Positions 33,632 to 43,055 of a DNA stretch of 64,000 nucleotides are shown piece after piece. The translations under genes were made by a program, and so were the position numbers. The notes under the pieces are model-generated. The model searched no databases. It had not been told where the DNA came from and was given only the letters and a program-made list of their open reading frames with translations. Every line of letters starts with the position of its first letter. Position 1 is the first letter of the stretch. The stretch covers positions 1 to 64,000 of the forward strand of contig SVDC01000020.1 in assembly GCA_015058045.1 (NCBI GenBank), given 5' to 3'. This stretch comes from Cellulosilyticum sp. (GTDB lineage: Bacteria > Bacillota > Clostridia > Lachnospirales > Cellulosilyticaceae).

Positions 33632-34600
33632 CTATTTTCTTACTATCTTCGCAGGCCTTGGCTTATTTACTTTAATAATGCCACTATGTTCAAGGTTTAC
33701 CGTCAGCATCAATCTTGCCTCATCTCTACATTCTGGTTTCATCAAATAAGTACAGTAGGTATTAATCAAACTAAATAGATTTGCTGTTCTTCCTTCAATT
33801 TTAAATTGACTAAATCCCATAGGCACATAAGTTTCCCATATAGCTTCCGGAGAAACATATGTTGGATAAGCCTGTATGGTATAGAGAGTATTCTTATCTC
33901 CATACTCACAATGCCATCCAGGCACTGGAATTTGCTTATCAGGCGGTAACGAACGATTTTTGAGAATAATACTTTGTTGCTTTGCAACCTGTCTATAATG
34001 TTCGCCCCTTCTCTTGCAATTAGGTACACAGCAAGAATTGACTAATATCTCGCACTTGTCTTTCCTTTTAATTTCTTTTAGCAATTCAAACTGATTATTG
34101 AGATTGTAATCTAATACCACCAGATTATAATCTTTTTCAAGTTCCCTATTTAGAGCATCTATATCTTTTATTTCTTTACAGGTAGAACTATTAATCTTAA
34201 ATCTAGGATATTTTTTTCGAATATACGCCTCTAAAATAGAGGATACAACGATTACCTCATTCATTCCATTGTCAGCAACTTGCATACAAAAATTACAATA
34301 AGCATCCTCTAGGTCATATTCATTTAATAATGGATTCGTATAGGTAAAGCGTATGGGTATGCCTTGAGCATTTATGCTTCTGATTACTTCCTTAACAAAA
34401 CGCTCATCGCATTGGTCTCCATTAGAAAGTCTACCTCCATTCCATCTGGAAGTAGGAAATTCTCCAAAAAAAGAAGCAACCTCTACATTTTCTCTAAAAA
34501 AATACGGATACTCCTTCATCATACTAATAAGTAACATATTGAGTGGATAATTATATCTTAATCCTGGCAAATGAAATCGTACACGCTTAGTCTGCTCCAT
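33632..34600 (-). CDS. Divergent U32-peptidase-like protein
   Basis: 322 residues, cytoplasmic. Two features recall the U32 family (collagenase-like, YrrO/RlhA): a cysteine cluster NSCCVPNCKRR (Cys190, 191, 195) after a strand EILVNS, and the sequence FKIEGR at 266-271. U32 proteins bind iron-sulfur clusters and several act in rRNA or cofactor hydroxylation. The similarity elsewhere is weak, and the first 60 residues (FHLPGLRYNYPLN) do not look like the core family. It sits between two GH43-containing genes within the polysaccharide locus, so a link to sugar utilisation is implied but its function is unknown. Confidence 0.55.
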   Translation of the reverse strand: MEQTKRVRFHLPGLRYNYPLNMLLISMMKEYPYFFRENVEVASFFGEFPTSRWNGGRLSNGDQCDERFVKEVIRSINAQGIPIRFTYTNPLLNEYDLEDAYCNFCMQVADNGMNEVIVVSSILEAYIRKKYPRFKINSSTCKEIKDIDALNRELEKDYNLVVLDYNLNNQFELLKEIKRKDKCEILVNSCCVPNCKRRGEHYRQVAKQQSIILKNRSLPPDKQIPVPGWHCEYGDKNTLYTIQAYPTYVSPEAIWETYVPMGFSQFKIEGRTANLFSLINTYCTYLMKPECRDEARLMLTVNLEHSGIIKVNKPRPAKIVRK

Positions 34601-34644
34601 AATTTATTCCCTCTCTATCTTCATTAAATAGCTATGAACCCATC

Positions 34645-36204
34645 CTATTCTCTCTCTATATATGTAAATTCAGTAAAACATGCTCTTTCTTCAGTCGCAT
34701 TTGTATTACTTTCAGAAACTGCATACATCCCAACTGTACATCCTACAAAACCACCTGCAACTTCTGTTGAAAGTGCTCTTATATCTATTGGTTTAGAGGT
34801 GTAAAGCTTCTCTTTTTTACTGTTTTCAATTTCAACTTTCGCATAAAGTCCATTAATAATTAAAGATACTTTTATTGAACTATTATCACTTATATCAACA
34901 GACCCTAAAATCTGATCTTCTCCATTAGTACACATCATCATTGTAGCTATCTCTTTACTAGCTTCTACTCTTAGATGATATTCATTGCTTTGCATATAAA
35001 CTATTCCCGCTCTTTTACCTTCTATAAGTGGCGCTGTATCCAATGTTGTGCTCGCTTTAAAATCATGATGTTGCTGTCTCACACAAATATAAGAAGGACT
35101 TCCTTTTTCCTTTAAAGTCACACTATTACATAACAGTTTTAACCCTTCATTTTTCTCAAGTAAATACATCTTCTCAGATGGATTTCTTAGCATTAAAAAC
35201 TCATGTCCTAATTGATCCATTGAAGTAAAATCATAAACTTTTTCAACTTTCTTTCCTGCTTCACCTATATTCCATTCAGGTAAGTCAATCTCTACTGTAT
35301 CTGTTAACCTACCATAACCGGGATTTACAACAGGCCAACCATTTTCCCAAGTTACTTTTGCTAAAAATGTTTCTCTTCCCATAGTGGTATATCCACTTCT
35401 TGGTCTTACGGCAAGCATAACCATATACCATTCTCCACATTTAGTTTGAACCAAATCTGCATGTCCTACATATTTGATTGGATAATCTTGTCCTAAATGT
35501 CTATGAGTCAATATTGGATTACAGAAGTTATTTTGATAAGGTCCCATAATATTTTTACTTCGACATACCGTAACTGCATGTTCAGGACCTGTTCCTCCCT
35601 CTGCATGTACAATGTAATAATACCCATCTTTCTTATATAAGTGCGGACCTTCTGGCCATACAATCTGTCTCATGGCACCATTCCATACATTACATTTCTC
35701 TCCTACAAGCTTCATATTCTCAAGATCCAGCTCTTGTATCCAAATATAATAATCTCCATTATATCTACAACCTTCTGGGTTTTCATGTGTTCCTATGTAA
35801 TAACAAGTACCATCTTCATCAAAAAACAAGCTAGGATCTATACCATCTGCTCCTTCTAAATAGTAAGGATCTGACCATGGACCTTCTGGCTTTTCTGCTG
35901 TAATAACAAAATTTCCACCATAAGATACGTTGGTACAAATGATATAAAAAGTTCCATTATGATATCGTATAGTAGGTGCAAATAAGCCTTGTGAATGGCC
36001 TGCTTTTTTTAATGGTAACTGATCTATTCTATCCATAGCATTTCCAATTTGATCCCAGTGAGCCAAATCTTTACTATGAAAAACAGGAAGACCAGGGAAA
36101 TAGGCAAAAGTTGAATGAACTAAATAAAAATCTTCTCCTACCATACAGATAGATGGATCAGGATAAAATCCTGGCATAATCGGATTTATAGCAACAACTG
36201 ACAT
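34645..36204 (-). CDS. GH43 family beta-xylosidase/arabinofuranosidase
   Basis: 519 residues from ATG at 36204, chosen because AAAGGA lies ten bases upstream; the frame opens 14 codons earlier. The GH43 propeller has the catalytic base Asp16 in GFYPDPSI, the pKa-modulating Asp123 in GIDPSLFFDEDG and the acid Glu185 in WPEGPHLY. The C-terminal 200 residues form a beta-sandwich as in XynB-type enzymes. No signal peptide is seen, so it probably cleaves imported xylo- or arabino-oligosaccharides in the cytoplasm. It directly follows a binding-protein gene with a hairpin between them. Confidence 0.9.
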   Translation of the reverse strand: MSVVAINPIMPGFYPDPSICMVGEDFYLVHSTFAYFPGLPVFHSKDLAHWDQIGNAMDRIDQLPLKKAGHSQGLFAPTIRYHNGTFYIICTNVSYGGNFVITAEKPEGPWSDPYYLEGADGIDPSLFFDEDGTCYYIGTHENPEGCRYNGDYYIWIQELDLENMKLVGEKCNVWNGAMRQIVWPEGPHLYKKDGYYYIVHAEGGTGPEHAVTVCRSKNIMGPYQNNFCNPILTHRHLGQDYPIKYVGHADLVQTKCGEWYMVMLAVRPRSGYTTMGRETFLAKVTWENGWPVVNPGYGRLTDTVEIDLPEWNIGEAGKKVEKVYDFTSMDQLGHEFLMLRNPSEKMYLLEKNEGLKLLCNSVTLKEKGSPSYICVRQQHHDFKASTTLDTAPLIEGKRAGIVYMQSNEYHLRVEASKEIATMMMCTNGEDQILGSVDISDNSSIKVSLIINGLYAKVEIENSKKEKLYTSKPIDIRALSTEVAGGFVGCTVGMYAVSESNTNATEERACFTEFTYIERE

Positions 36205-36231
36205 AATCTTAAATTCCTTTCTATTATAAGT

Positions 36232-36256
36232 AAAGGGATGGCACAACCATCCCTTT
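36232..36256 (-). other. Intercistronic hairpin between binding-protein and GH43 genes
   Basis: AAAGGGATGG and CCATCCCTTT form a perfect 10-bp stem with a 5-base loop. No T run follows on the minus strand. Such stems after solute-binding-protein genes often protect the upstream mRNA and raise binding-protein levels relative to enzymes; that role is inferred here. Confidence 0.55.
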
Positions 36257-36280
36257 AGATCTTTAATGTGTTCTATTTTA

Positions 36281-37744
36281 TTATTTATTTGCTTCTTCTA
36301 AATAAGATGCCCATGTATTTCTAATTTTTTCTGCTTGTTGTGCAGGTGTGCTATCTTTATTAATACCCCAAAGAACATCTTCACCAAGTGATAATCCTGG
36401 GATCATAGTATGGTAGGTGATTTTTCCATTTGTCATCAATCTTCTAATGGAAAGCTCTACAGACTCTGTATCTCTAAATGAATTATAGAATCCTGCTTCT
36501 CTATCATTATAGTCTTCAAAGCCTGGTACTGGATCTGTGTAAACATCATATGCAAAAGCAAGTTTCCAAGCTTTTTCTGCATCATAACATGCAGGGATAC
36601 AATATGGATTGTCACTATAAACATTTGTATAATCTGATGCTTTAGGTCCTTTAGGGAAACATACAAATCCAAAGTCATCTTCCATGGTTGACCAATCGCC
36701 ACCAGCTTGATAAGTTTCACCTGCAATAAATGCACCATTTCCATTAATAAAAGCTTCCTTCCAGTAATCCCATTCACTATCAGTTGGCTGTGGATAATCA
36801 TAAGTAGATATCATATCTAATGCCCAATTTAATGCCTCCATAGTTGCTTCTGATTCTAGTGCATTATAGTAGCCATTATCATCCTTACCAATAAATTCTG
36901 CATCATTAGAAGCTACCGCTTCACCATAAAAAGTACTTGCAAAGTTAACCATTGCGTATCTGTCGATTACACCATCATTGTTGGTATCTGCTTGGATTTG
37001 TTTACAAATTTCTTCGAATTTCTCCCAAGTCCAGTCTCCACTTTCTTGTAAATCATAGATACTTTGAGGGTCAATACCAGCTTCTTGGAGTAATCTCTTA
37101 TTAAAGTACATTCCACCTTTAGGTTCTATTGTACCAGCAGCCATGCCATAAATTGCACCATGCTTTTCCATTAGTTTATGTACATCTGAACCCCATTTAT
37201 CTTTTGAAAAGTCAAGACAATCTAATGTGGAAAGGTCGTACATCAAACCACTATTCATAGCTGCTACAAGTTCACTACCTGGACGAAGAATAAAGATATA
37301 ATTTTCATCTCCTCCTGATGTTGTATAATTTAAGAAATCTTCTGGTACAGAACCCCAGTCTGATATAGCAACTTGCTTAATTTTGAAGTTATATGTTTCT
37401 TGAATCCAATCATAGTATTCCTCACGTGCTTCTTCAAAGGCATTTGTAGGCTCTACTTCTTCATCAGCTGTCCACCAGTCACGAATAATGATTTCCATTC
37501 CACCTAAATCAATAGGATTTCCATCGGCATCTGTTCTAACAACATGTGAAGGTGCCACTTCTTCCTCAGATGCAGTTTCTTCTGTCTCTGTGGTTGTTTC
37601 AGCTGGTGCCTCTGAAGCTTCAGTTTGAGTATCTGCTGCTGAAACATCCTCTGCTGGTTTTGCATTACCACATCCTACGATTCCAGCGGTCATAATAGTT
37701 GCAAGTGATGCTGCTAATAATTTACTTACCATTTTCTTATTCAT
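36281..37744 (-). CDS. Sugar ABC transporter solute-binding lipoprotein
   Basis: 487 residues. The signal MNKKMVSKLLAASLATIMTA leads to lipobox IVGCG (Cys near 25), then a Thr/Glu/Ala-rich linker to about 65. The rest is a type I (MalE-like) extracellular binding protein, with WTWEKFEEICKQIQ and the family's aromatic-rich C-terminal lobe. It is followed on the minus strand by the GH43 gene and preceded by its two permease genes (33 bp). Together they form an importer for oligosaccharides, presumably from xylan. No ATPase gene is nearby. Confidence 0.9.
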   Translation of the reverse strand: MNKKMVSKLLAASLATIMTAGIVGCGNAKPAEDVSAADTQTEASEAPAETTTETEETASEEEVAPSHVVRTDADGNPIDLGGMEIIIRDWWTADEEVEPTNAFEEAREEYYDWIQETYNFKIKQVAISDWGSVPEDFLNYTTSGGDENYIFILRPGSELVAAMNSGLMYDLSTLDCLDFSKDKWGSDVHKLMEKHGAIYGMAAGTIEPKGGMYFNKRLLQEAGIDPQSIYDLQESGDWTWEKFEEICKQIQADTNNDGVIDRYAMVNFASTFYGEAVASNDAEFIGKDDNGYYNALESEATMEALNWALDMISTYDYPQPTDSEWDYWKEAFINGNGAFIAGETYQAGGDWSTMEDDFGFVCFPKGPKASDYTNVYSDNPYCIPACYDAEKAWKLAFAYDVYTDPVPGFEDYNDREAGFYNSFRDTESVELSIRRLMTNGKITYHTMIPGLSLGEDVLWGINKDSTPAQQAEKIRNTWASYLEEANK

Positions 37745-37776
37745 ATAAAATCCCTCCTATTGTATACTTTTATTTA

Positions 37777-38796
37777 TTACATTTTTATACCTGATCCGCT
37801 TATACTTTCTACAAAGCCTTTTTGAGCGAATAGATATAAAACTAACAATGGAATAATTACCATAAGGGTACCTGTAGATACAATACAGTTGGTATAACCA
37901 ACAGATGCACCACCTGGTCTGCCTAAGGTAAGTTGTACATATGCACCAAGTCTTTCAGCAATCATCGAAAGCTGTACTGATAATAACTTGATGTTACCAA
38001 GGAACATCTTTGAGTAAAAACCATCTGTCCACTGCCATACAAATGCAAATAGAAAACAAGAAGTTAAAATAGGTTTTGCATCTGGAAGCATAATACTAAA
38101 AAATGTCTTTAATGTTCCACATCCATCTACATAAGCTGCTTCTTCAAGTTCCTTAGGGATGTTTCTAAAAAATTGCCTAATCATAAATATGTATAATCCA
38201 TTTTTAAGCCCCATACAGCCTGCACTCATTAAATAATACGGTAATACTGAACCTCTTAAATTAATGGTTTCACCTGTCAAAAGTTTAAAAATACCAAAGA
38301 TATCAAAAAATCTAAAATGAAGATGAAGTGAAGTTGAGATTGTCTGAGGTGGAATTACTATAATTAGGATAACGCAAGCAAACCAAAATTTCTTTAATGG
38401 AAATTCAAATCTTGCAAAACCATACCCTACAAGTGTACATACTGCAATCTGCAAAACTGAAATCGTAAGTGCTACGACTGTGGTATTAATGAGTGTTTTT
38501 GTATACTCCATAAATTGTGAGGCCAACTGATAATTACCTGTTGTAAAATGCTCAGGAATAGCTGTAATAGTCGCATTATATAAATCCTCTTCTGCCATAA
38601 AGCTAATGGATATTTTATTAAGTATAGGTTGTAATATTAAAAAGCACATACCAAATAATAAGAAAAGTCTTATCAATTTATACGAATAATCCATCAAAAC
38701 ACTTTTTAATAAATATCCTTCTGATTGTCTATTTCTCTCCCAAAAACTCTTTTTATTATTTACTAACTGTCCTGTGCTCAATTCTACTCTACTCAT
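37777..38796 (-). CDS. Carbohydrate ABC transporter permease (MalG type)
   Basis: 339 residues with six helices. The EAA loop ELEEAAYVDGCGTLKTFFSIMLPDAKP (about 215-242) is where the ATPase docks. It has an unusually long N-terminal cytoplasmic part (about 45 residues) and a longer insert between helices 3 and 4 than MalG. Its start overlaps the end of the partner permease gene by 8 bp. It works with the MalF-type partner and the binding lipoprotein next to it. Confidence 0.9.
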   Translation of the reverse strand: MSRVELSTGQLVNNKKSFWERNRQSEGYLLKSVLMDYSYKLIRLFLLFGMCFLILQPILNKISISFMAEEDLYNATITAIPEHFTTGNYQLASQFMEYTKTLINTTVVALTISVLQIAVCTLVGYGFARFEFPLKKFWFACVILIIVIPPQTISTSLHLHFRFFDIFGIFKLLTGETINLRGSVLPYYLMSAGCMGLKNGLYIFMIRQFFRNIPKELEEAAYVDGCGTLKTFFSIMLPDAKPILTSCFLFAFVWQWTDGFYSKMFLGNIKLLSVQLSMIAERLGAYVQLTLGRPGGASVGYTNCIVSTGTLMVIIPLLVLYLFAQKGFVESISGSGIKM

Positions 38797-39694
38797 AGTA
38801 ATAAACCCCCTTCGAAATAATTAGTGAGCTTATACCTATTATGACAATAACAATTGCAAAATAGATCCATGACATTGCTGAAGAAAAGCCATAATTAATT
38901 TGAACAATCATTTCATCACTAATCTTTTCCATTACTTCATTATCAGATCTCATACAGAAATCGATAATGGTGTAAATCCAGTTAACAAGAAATAAAGAAC
39001 TAATCATTGGAAATGTAATTTTCCATAAACTTTCCCACGCTGTACACCCCTCTATCTCTGCTGCCTCATACATATTAGAAGAAATGGTTTGAAGTCCTGA
39101 TAGGAATATAATAATTTGAATACCTGATGCTATAGCAACATCATATATTCCATCAACAATTTCAAATACTGTTTCAAATGCTCTTACCCCAACCCCAGCC
39201 GTTATAAGTATGTTTTCTATAGCATCTGTTATACTCGGACCTGTGGCCGTTTCTTGAATAGCCTCTTGAATACTTGATAAAAGTGCATTATTACTTTCAA
39301 CACCTAATATAACTCCTGAAGAAAGAATTACAGGAAGAAAAAATATCGCTCTTACAAGTGCCCTTCCTTTAAATCTTTGGTTTAAAATTAATGCTACAAA
39401 GAAACTAAATACCATGATTGCAATTGAGTTAATACACATTCTTGATATTTCTTCTACTAAAAGTCTTGTGAATTCTGTATCAACAGTAAATGCTCTCATA
39501 TAATTAGCAATTCCTACATAATTATTTTTAAAGCCACCTGCACTTACATCAACTTCACAAAAGCTCATATACAATGATTGAAAAAACGGTTTGACCATAA
39601 ATGCTAGGAAACCTATTATAAATGGAAAGATAAACAGGTATCCTGATATAGCCTTACGTTTTTGAAGACCCTTTAATTTACTATGTTTCTTCAT
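38789..39694 (-). CDS. Sugar ABC transporter permease (MalF type)
   Basis: 301 residues with about six helices and the EAA loop YEAAEIEGCTAWESLWKITFP near 215. An extracellular insert between helices 3 and 4 (about 125-180) is longer than in typical members. It overlaps the MalG-type gene. The pair would carry sugars delivered by the 487-residue lipoprotein. Confidence 0.9.
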   Translation of the reverse strand: MKKHSKLKGLQKRKAISGYLFIFPFIIGFLAFMVKPFFQSLYMSFCEVDVSAGGFKNNYVGIANYMRAFTVDTEFTRLLVEEISRMCINSIAIMVFSFFVALILNQRFKGRALVRAIFFLPVILSSGVILGVESNNALLSSIQEAIQETATGPSITDAIENILITAGVGVRAFETVFEIVDGIYDVAIASGIQIIIFLSGLQTISSNMYEAAEIEGCTAWESLWKITFPMISSLFLVNWIYTIIDFCMRSDNEVMEKISDEMIVQINYGFSSAMSWIYFAIVIVIIGISSLIISKGVYYYE

Positions 39695-39736
39695 ATTAAA
39701 ACCCTTTCTATATATTGGCTTATTACCAAAATCAAC

Positions 39737-42331
39737 CTATCTTTCTACTACATAATCTCTTGGTGGAATAGCCGCACCACTTGGCAACTTAGCATCAATG
39801 TAACTATAATTTACATAAACTTTTGTGCCATCTTCATAGGTGGTACATGTTAGCCTATCCGTAATAAATTCGTGATCTACCATTTTTTGATTAAAAATAT
39901 GACCTAGCTGCTCATTGTATCTATTATAAATATCTGTAGCTTGCTCACGCCATGCATCAAAATCTGCCCCAAAATATTGTGTGTACAAAGTATTCTGTAA
40001 GGCAAATGCAGTTTCTTTCATCATCGTAAATGAAAGGCCTGCTCCATATTCAGCTGATTTTAGCAGTTCATCTTCACTGTTTGTTGTGTTATTAAGCGAT
40101 TCGCCCATATAATCCACATATCCATGTAATGCCATTTGATAGAATGGTACTGTTTTATCAATAATAGTGTACTCTGTTCCGTTTAAATCCATATTCACAA
40201 TCCTATCGCTATATGGCGCAGCATAGTCATTTCCCATATTGACCATTAATTTCATCCCGTTATCCTTAATCTCTTTAAGCTGAGCTGCCTGGTTAATCAT
40301 TGCTGCCTGCCTAGAGACTAAATCCTTACGGTAAAAATCAGATGAAAGTTCATAACCATAATCACCGAAAGAAATGCTAGCATTATAATCTTTTGCACAG
40401 TCAACTAAATTTTGTGCCATTTCAGCTATCAGTTTTCCTCTTAGTAGATAATGCGTATCATGTGTTTCTCGTTTACCATAGTCTACTGTTGAATACTCAT
40501 AAAGCTCTGCCTTTTCCTTACTTACAAACCTAGCAGCATCTGTGTATGAAAAAAATCCTTGCTTAAGGCCACTATCATAAGCATAATTTGTAATACCATC
40601 AAGATATACATCTACTCCACTCTGCTTGGCTGAAGCAATCATATTATTTAAATCTTTCTTGCTTCCTAAATCTGAAATAAGTTCAATGTCTTTAAGAATT
40701 TTTTGATTTACTCCACCATTCATCCAGCCTGTTAGCTTAACTGACATATTCTGGAATCCATCTGCTGACAGTTCCTCAATTATTTCTTGTGCTTCCTTAT
40801 AAGTTGTAAGTTCCAAAGGTTTTGATACAGGTACACCCATCACCTGCTTAACTTTATCAACGGCACATAATACTTCTACTGAAACAGGTGCAACTACATC
40901 ATCTTTCATAGATAAATAACCATCATACTTTTCTGTCATATAATTTCTATAGCACTCTGCCATATCCGAGTAATCATTACTATCCACAAAATAATATCTC
41001 TGAACTAAATTCTCTACTGGCAATTGATCTTCATATACATACATAACTGCTGTAATTCTGTCACTTACATCATACTGTTCTCTATGTAATAATGAATAGG
41101 TAGCATTGACAAAGTTATAACTATGATTTTTTCCGCTAATATCTGCTTGAACAGAAGCATATGGGGCACCTTCTTCCATAATACATAGGAAAGAAGCATC
41201 ATCTTTGGCTGTGCCAAAAGCATTAAAGTATGCTCTAGTCTCATGTACAATGGCATCCCTATCTTGTGCCTTATCCCATCCATATACATTGGCAACGTAA
41301 CTATTTTGTGAAGTTTTGCCATTATTGAAATCGATCAGTGCACCACCGCCTTCAGGTACTAGCATATAACCTTCATCTTTCACTCCACCCGCACCAAAAT
41401 AAGGTAACACTGTTAGATTATAAACCGGATAATCTTCTTTGTACTCAATTTCTTCAAGAGGCACTTCAACGACCATATTATCGCCATCTAATCTATAAAT
41501 AACATTTATATTAAACACTGGTTTTTCAGATGCCTCTGATGTATTATCGAGTTCTTTGTCTTTTTGATACTCCTCAAGAGTATATCCTGCATCTAGAAAA
41601 TATTCCTCTAGTTTGGATTTAATATTATCTTTTGTAGTGCTTCTAATGACATAAATAACATCTGTTTCCAATATAGGATAACTTACAAGTAGTTCTTCCT
41701 TATTATCCTTTTTCCCTAAGTTATTGATATCATACTTTTTATAATAATCTTTAACTCTATTTGCATCACTCTTAGACATTGTACTTAATAGTTCTTCCAT
41801 TCGTTCTGCTTTAATAACAGGCGGAATAATATACTCCTTATCCATATCACCTAGAGAGTAGCATACCTTTAAATAGTCTTCTCCTTGCTCAATATCATAT
41901 ATTCCGTTTGCAATACTATAACGATAGTTGTTATACAATGTATCTACACCGTTAATTGTACTGTAAGTAAGAAGAAGCGTTGAATTTAGCTTATCTTTCT
42001 CGGTTTCTAAAGCTAATTGATCTTCATTAACTCCATGCGGATTAGAATACCATATCTTTCCACTACCTTTATCTTCAATGCTAAATTGAGTTGTAGCTGT
42101 ATCCATTACTAATTTTAGACTGTCATTTTCTAGTGTAAGCTGCTCTGCTTCGCCCTCATAACTATTAACCCTTATTATCTCTTCTGGCATCTCCTCTTCT
42201 TCCCAGAAGGAGATGACTAAAACTCCAATACCTATTACTGCGAGAATAATGAGTGGCCCGATAAGGCTCTTGAGTCGCTTTACAAATTCAGCCTTCATTT
42301 CTGATTTTTTTACCGATTTGTCTTTTTTCAT
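39737..42331 (-). CDS. DUF5696-type membrane-anchored envelope protein
   Basis: 864 residues from ATG at 42331 (GGGGattgaaATG); the frame opens 14 codons earlier. One membrane helix near the N-terminus (about 20-45, LIGPLIILAVIGIGVLVISF) anchors a large extracellular part. Residues 75-350 are beta-rich; the second half (about 470-750) alternates strands and helices and may be a TIM-barrel like that of glycosidases (for example VDVYLDGITNYAYDSG and SFGDYGYELSS). I recall this family as DUF5696, found in similar sugar loci of Firmicutes. No catalytic residue can be assigned with confidence. It lies between the YIP1 gene and the second permease pair. Confidence 0.65.
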   Translation of the reverse strand: MKKDKSVKKSEMKAEFVKRLKSLIGPLIILAVIGIGVLVISFWEEEEMPEEIIRVNSYEGEAEQLTLENDSLKLVMDTATTQFSIEDKGSGKIWYSNPHGVNEDQLALETEKDKLNSTLLLTYSTINGVDTLYNNYRYSIANGIYDIEQGEDYLKVCYSLGDMDKEYIIPPVIKAERMEELLSTMSKSDANRVKDYYKKYDINNLGKKDNKEELLVSYPILETDVIYVIRSTTKDNIKSKLEEYFLDAGYTLEEYQKDKELDNTSEASEKPVFNINVIYRLDGDNMVVEVPLEEIEYKEDYPVYNLTVLPYFGAGGVKDEGYMLVPEGGGALIDFNNGKTSQNSYVANVYGWDKAQDRDAIVHETRAYFNAFGTAKDDASFLCIMEEGAPYASVQADISGKNHSYNFVNATYSLLHREQYDVSDRITAVMYVYEDQLPVENLVQRYYFVDSNDYSDMAECYRNYMTEKYDGYLSMKDDVVAPVSVEVLCAVDKVKQVMGVPVSKPLELTTYKEAQEIIEELSADGFQNMSVKLTGWMNGGVNQKILKDIELISDLGSKKDLNNMIASAKQSGVDVYLDGITNYAYDSGLKQGFFSYTDAARFVSKEKAELYEYSTVDYGKRETHDTHYLLRGKLIAEMAQNLVDCAKDYNASISFGDYGYELSSDFYRKDLVSRQAAMINQAAQLKEIKDNGMKLMVNMGNDYAAPYSDRIVNMDLNGTEYTIIDKTVPFYQMALHGYVDYMGESLNNTTNSEDELLKSAEYGAGLSFTMMKETAFALQNTLYTQYFGADFDAWREQATDIYNRYNEQLGHIFNQKMVDHEFITDRLTCTTYEDGTKVYVNYSYIDAKLPSGAAIPPRDYVVER

Positions 42332-42380
42332 TTCAATCCCCATTCCTACGCATAATATTCTGCGCAAAACCAACGTTCAT

Positions 42381-43037
42381 CTAAACCCTAAATAATAGTT
42401 CTCTACCTATTGATATAAAGTAATATGCTGCTTGACTAATCATACTAAAGAATAAAAGTAATATAAATATCATTACAAGCATTGCAAACATTGTTGCTAT
42501 AGTAAAGAAAATGGTTTTGCTAATCTTATATTCATGAATTTCCATCATTGCTGATACAATAAGTACTGCTGCCCATACCAGAGATAATACACTAAATACT
42601 ATATAAAAAGCGCCCTCATCCGCTGTGATCATATTGCTAAATATGATTAATGGAAACTGAATTAAAGGATAAGGTGTCATCCCATAGCAAGTTGCCATAT
42701 AAATCTGTGATAGCTTTCCTTTTCCTTCAAAAAGAGTTGTTAGTCCCCAATTTCCAACACACCACAGTGCTAGTGGAAAAATAATACTTGCAATATATAG
42801 GAAAATATTTATTTCGGGCCAGTACACTTTACAAAACAGAAAACTCGTGTATTGAAGACTCAATATTCTCGCAAGAATTGTTAAGAACAATATCGTATTG
42901 GCAGCCGCAATTGACCCCCTTTTTTCATGAGTCAAATCCCAGAATCCATCTAGCGGATGGGTAATGCAGTAGAGAGCAAAACGCAGTGTACTCAAATAAT
43001 GATTATAAGTTTCCTTCTTTTTTAATGCTGCTATCAT
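42381..43037 (-). CDS. YIP1 family membrane protein
   Basis: 218 residues with five to six helices. The stretch TTLFEGKGKLSQIYMATCYGMTPYPLI matches the YIP1 domain that recurs next to NHL-repeat and DUF5696 genes in Firmicutes sugar loci. It starts 18 bp after the NHL gene stop. The family is not characterised in bacteria; a scaffold for the neighbouring envelope proteins is one idea. Confidence 0.7.
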   Translation of the reverse strand: MIAALKKKETYNHYLSTLRFALYCITHPLDGFWDLTHEKRGSIAAANTILFLTILARILSLQYTSFLFCKVYWPEINIFLYIASIIFPLALWCVGNWGLTTLFEGKGKLSQIYMATCYGMTPYPLIQFPLIIFSNMITADEGAFYIVFSVLSLVWAAVLIVSAMMEIHEYKISKTIFFTIATMFAMLVMIFILLLFFSMISQAAYYFISIGRELLFRV

Positions 43038-43055
43038 ATCTGCTCCATTCCCTCC

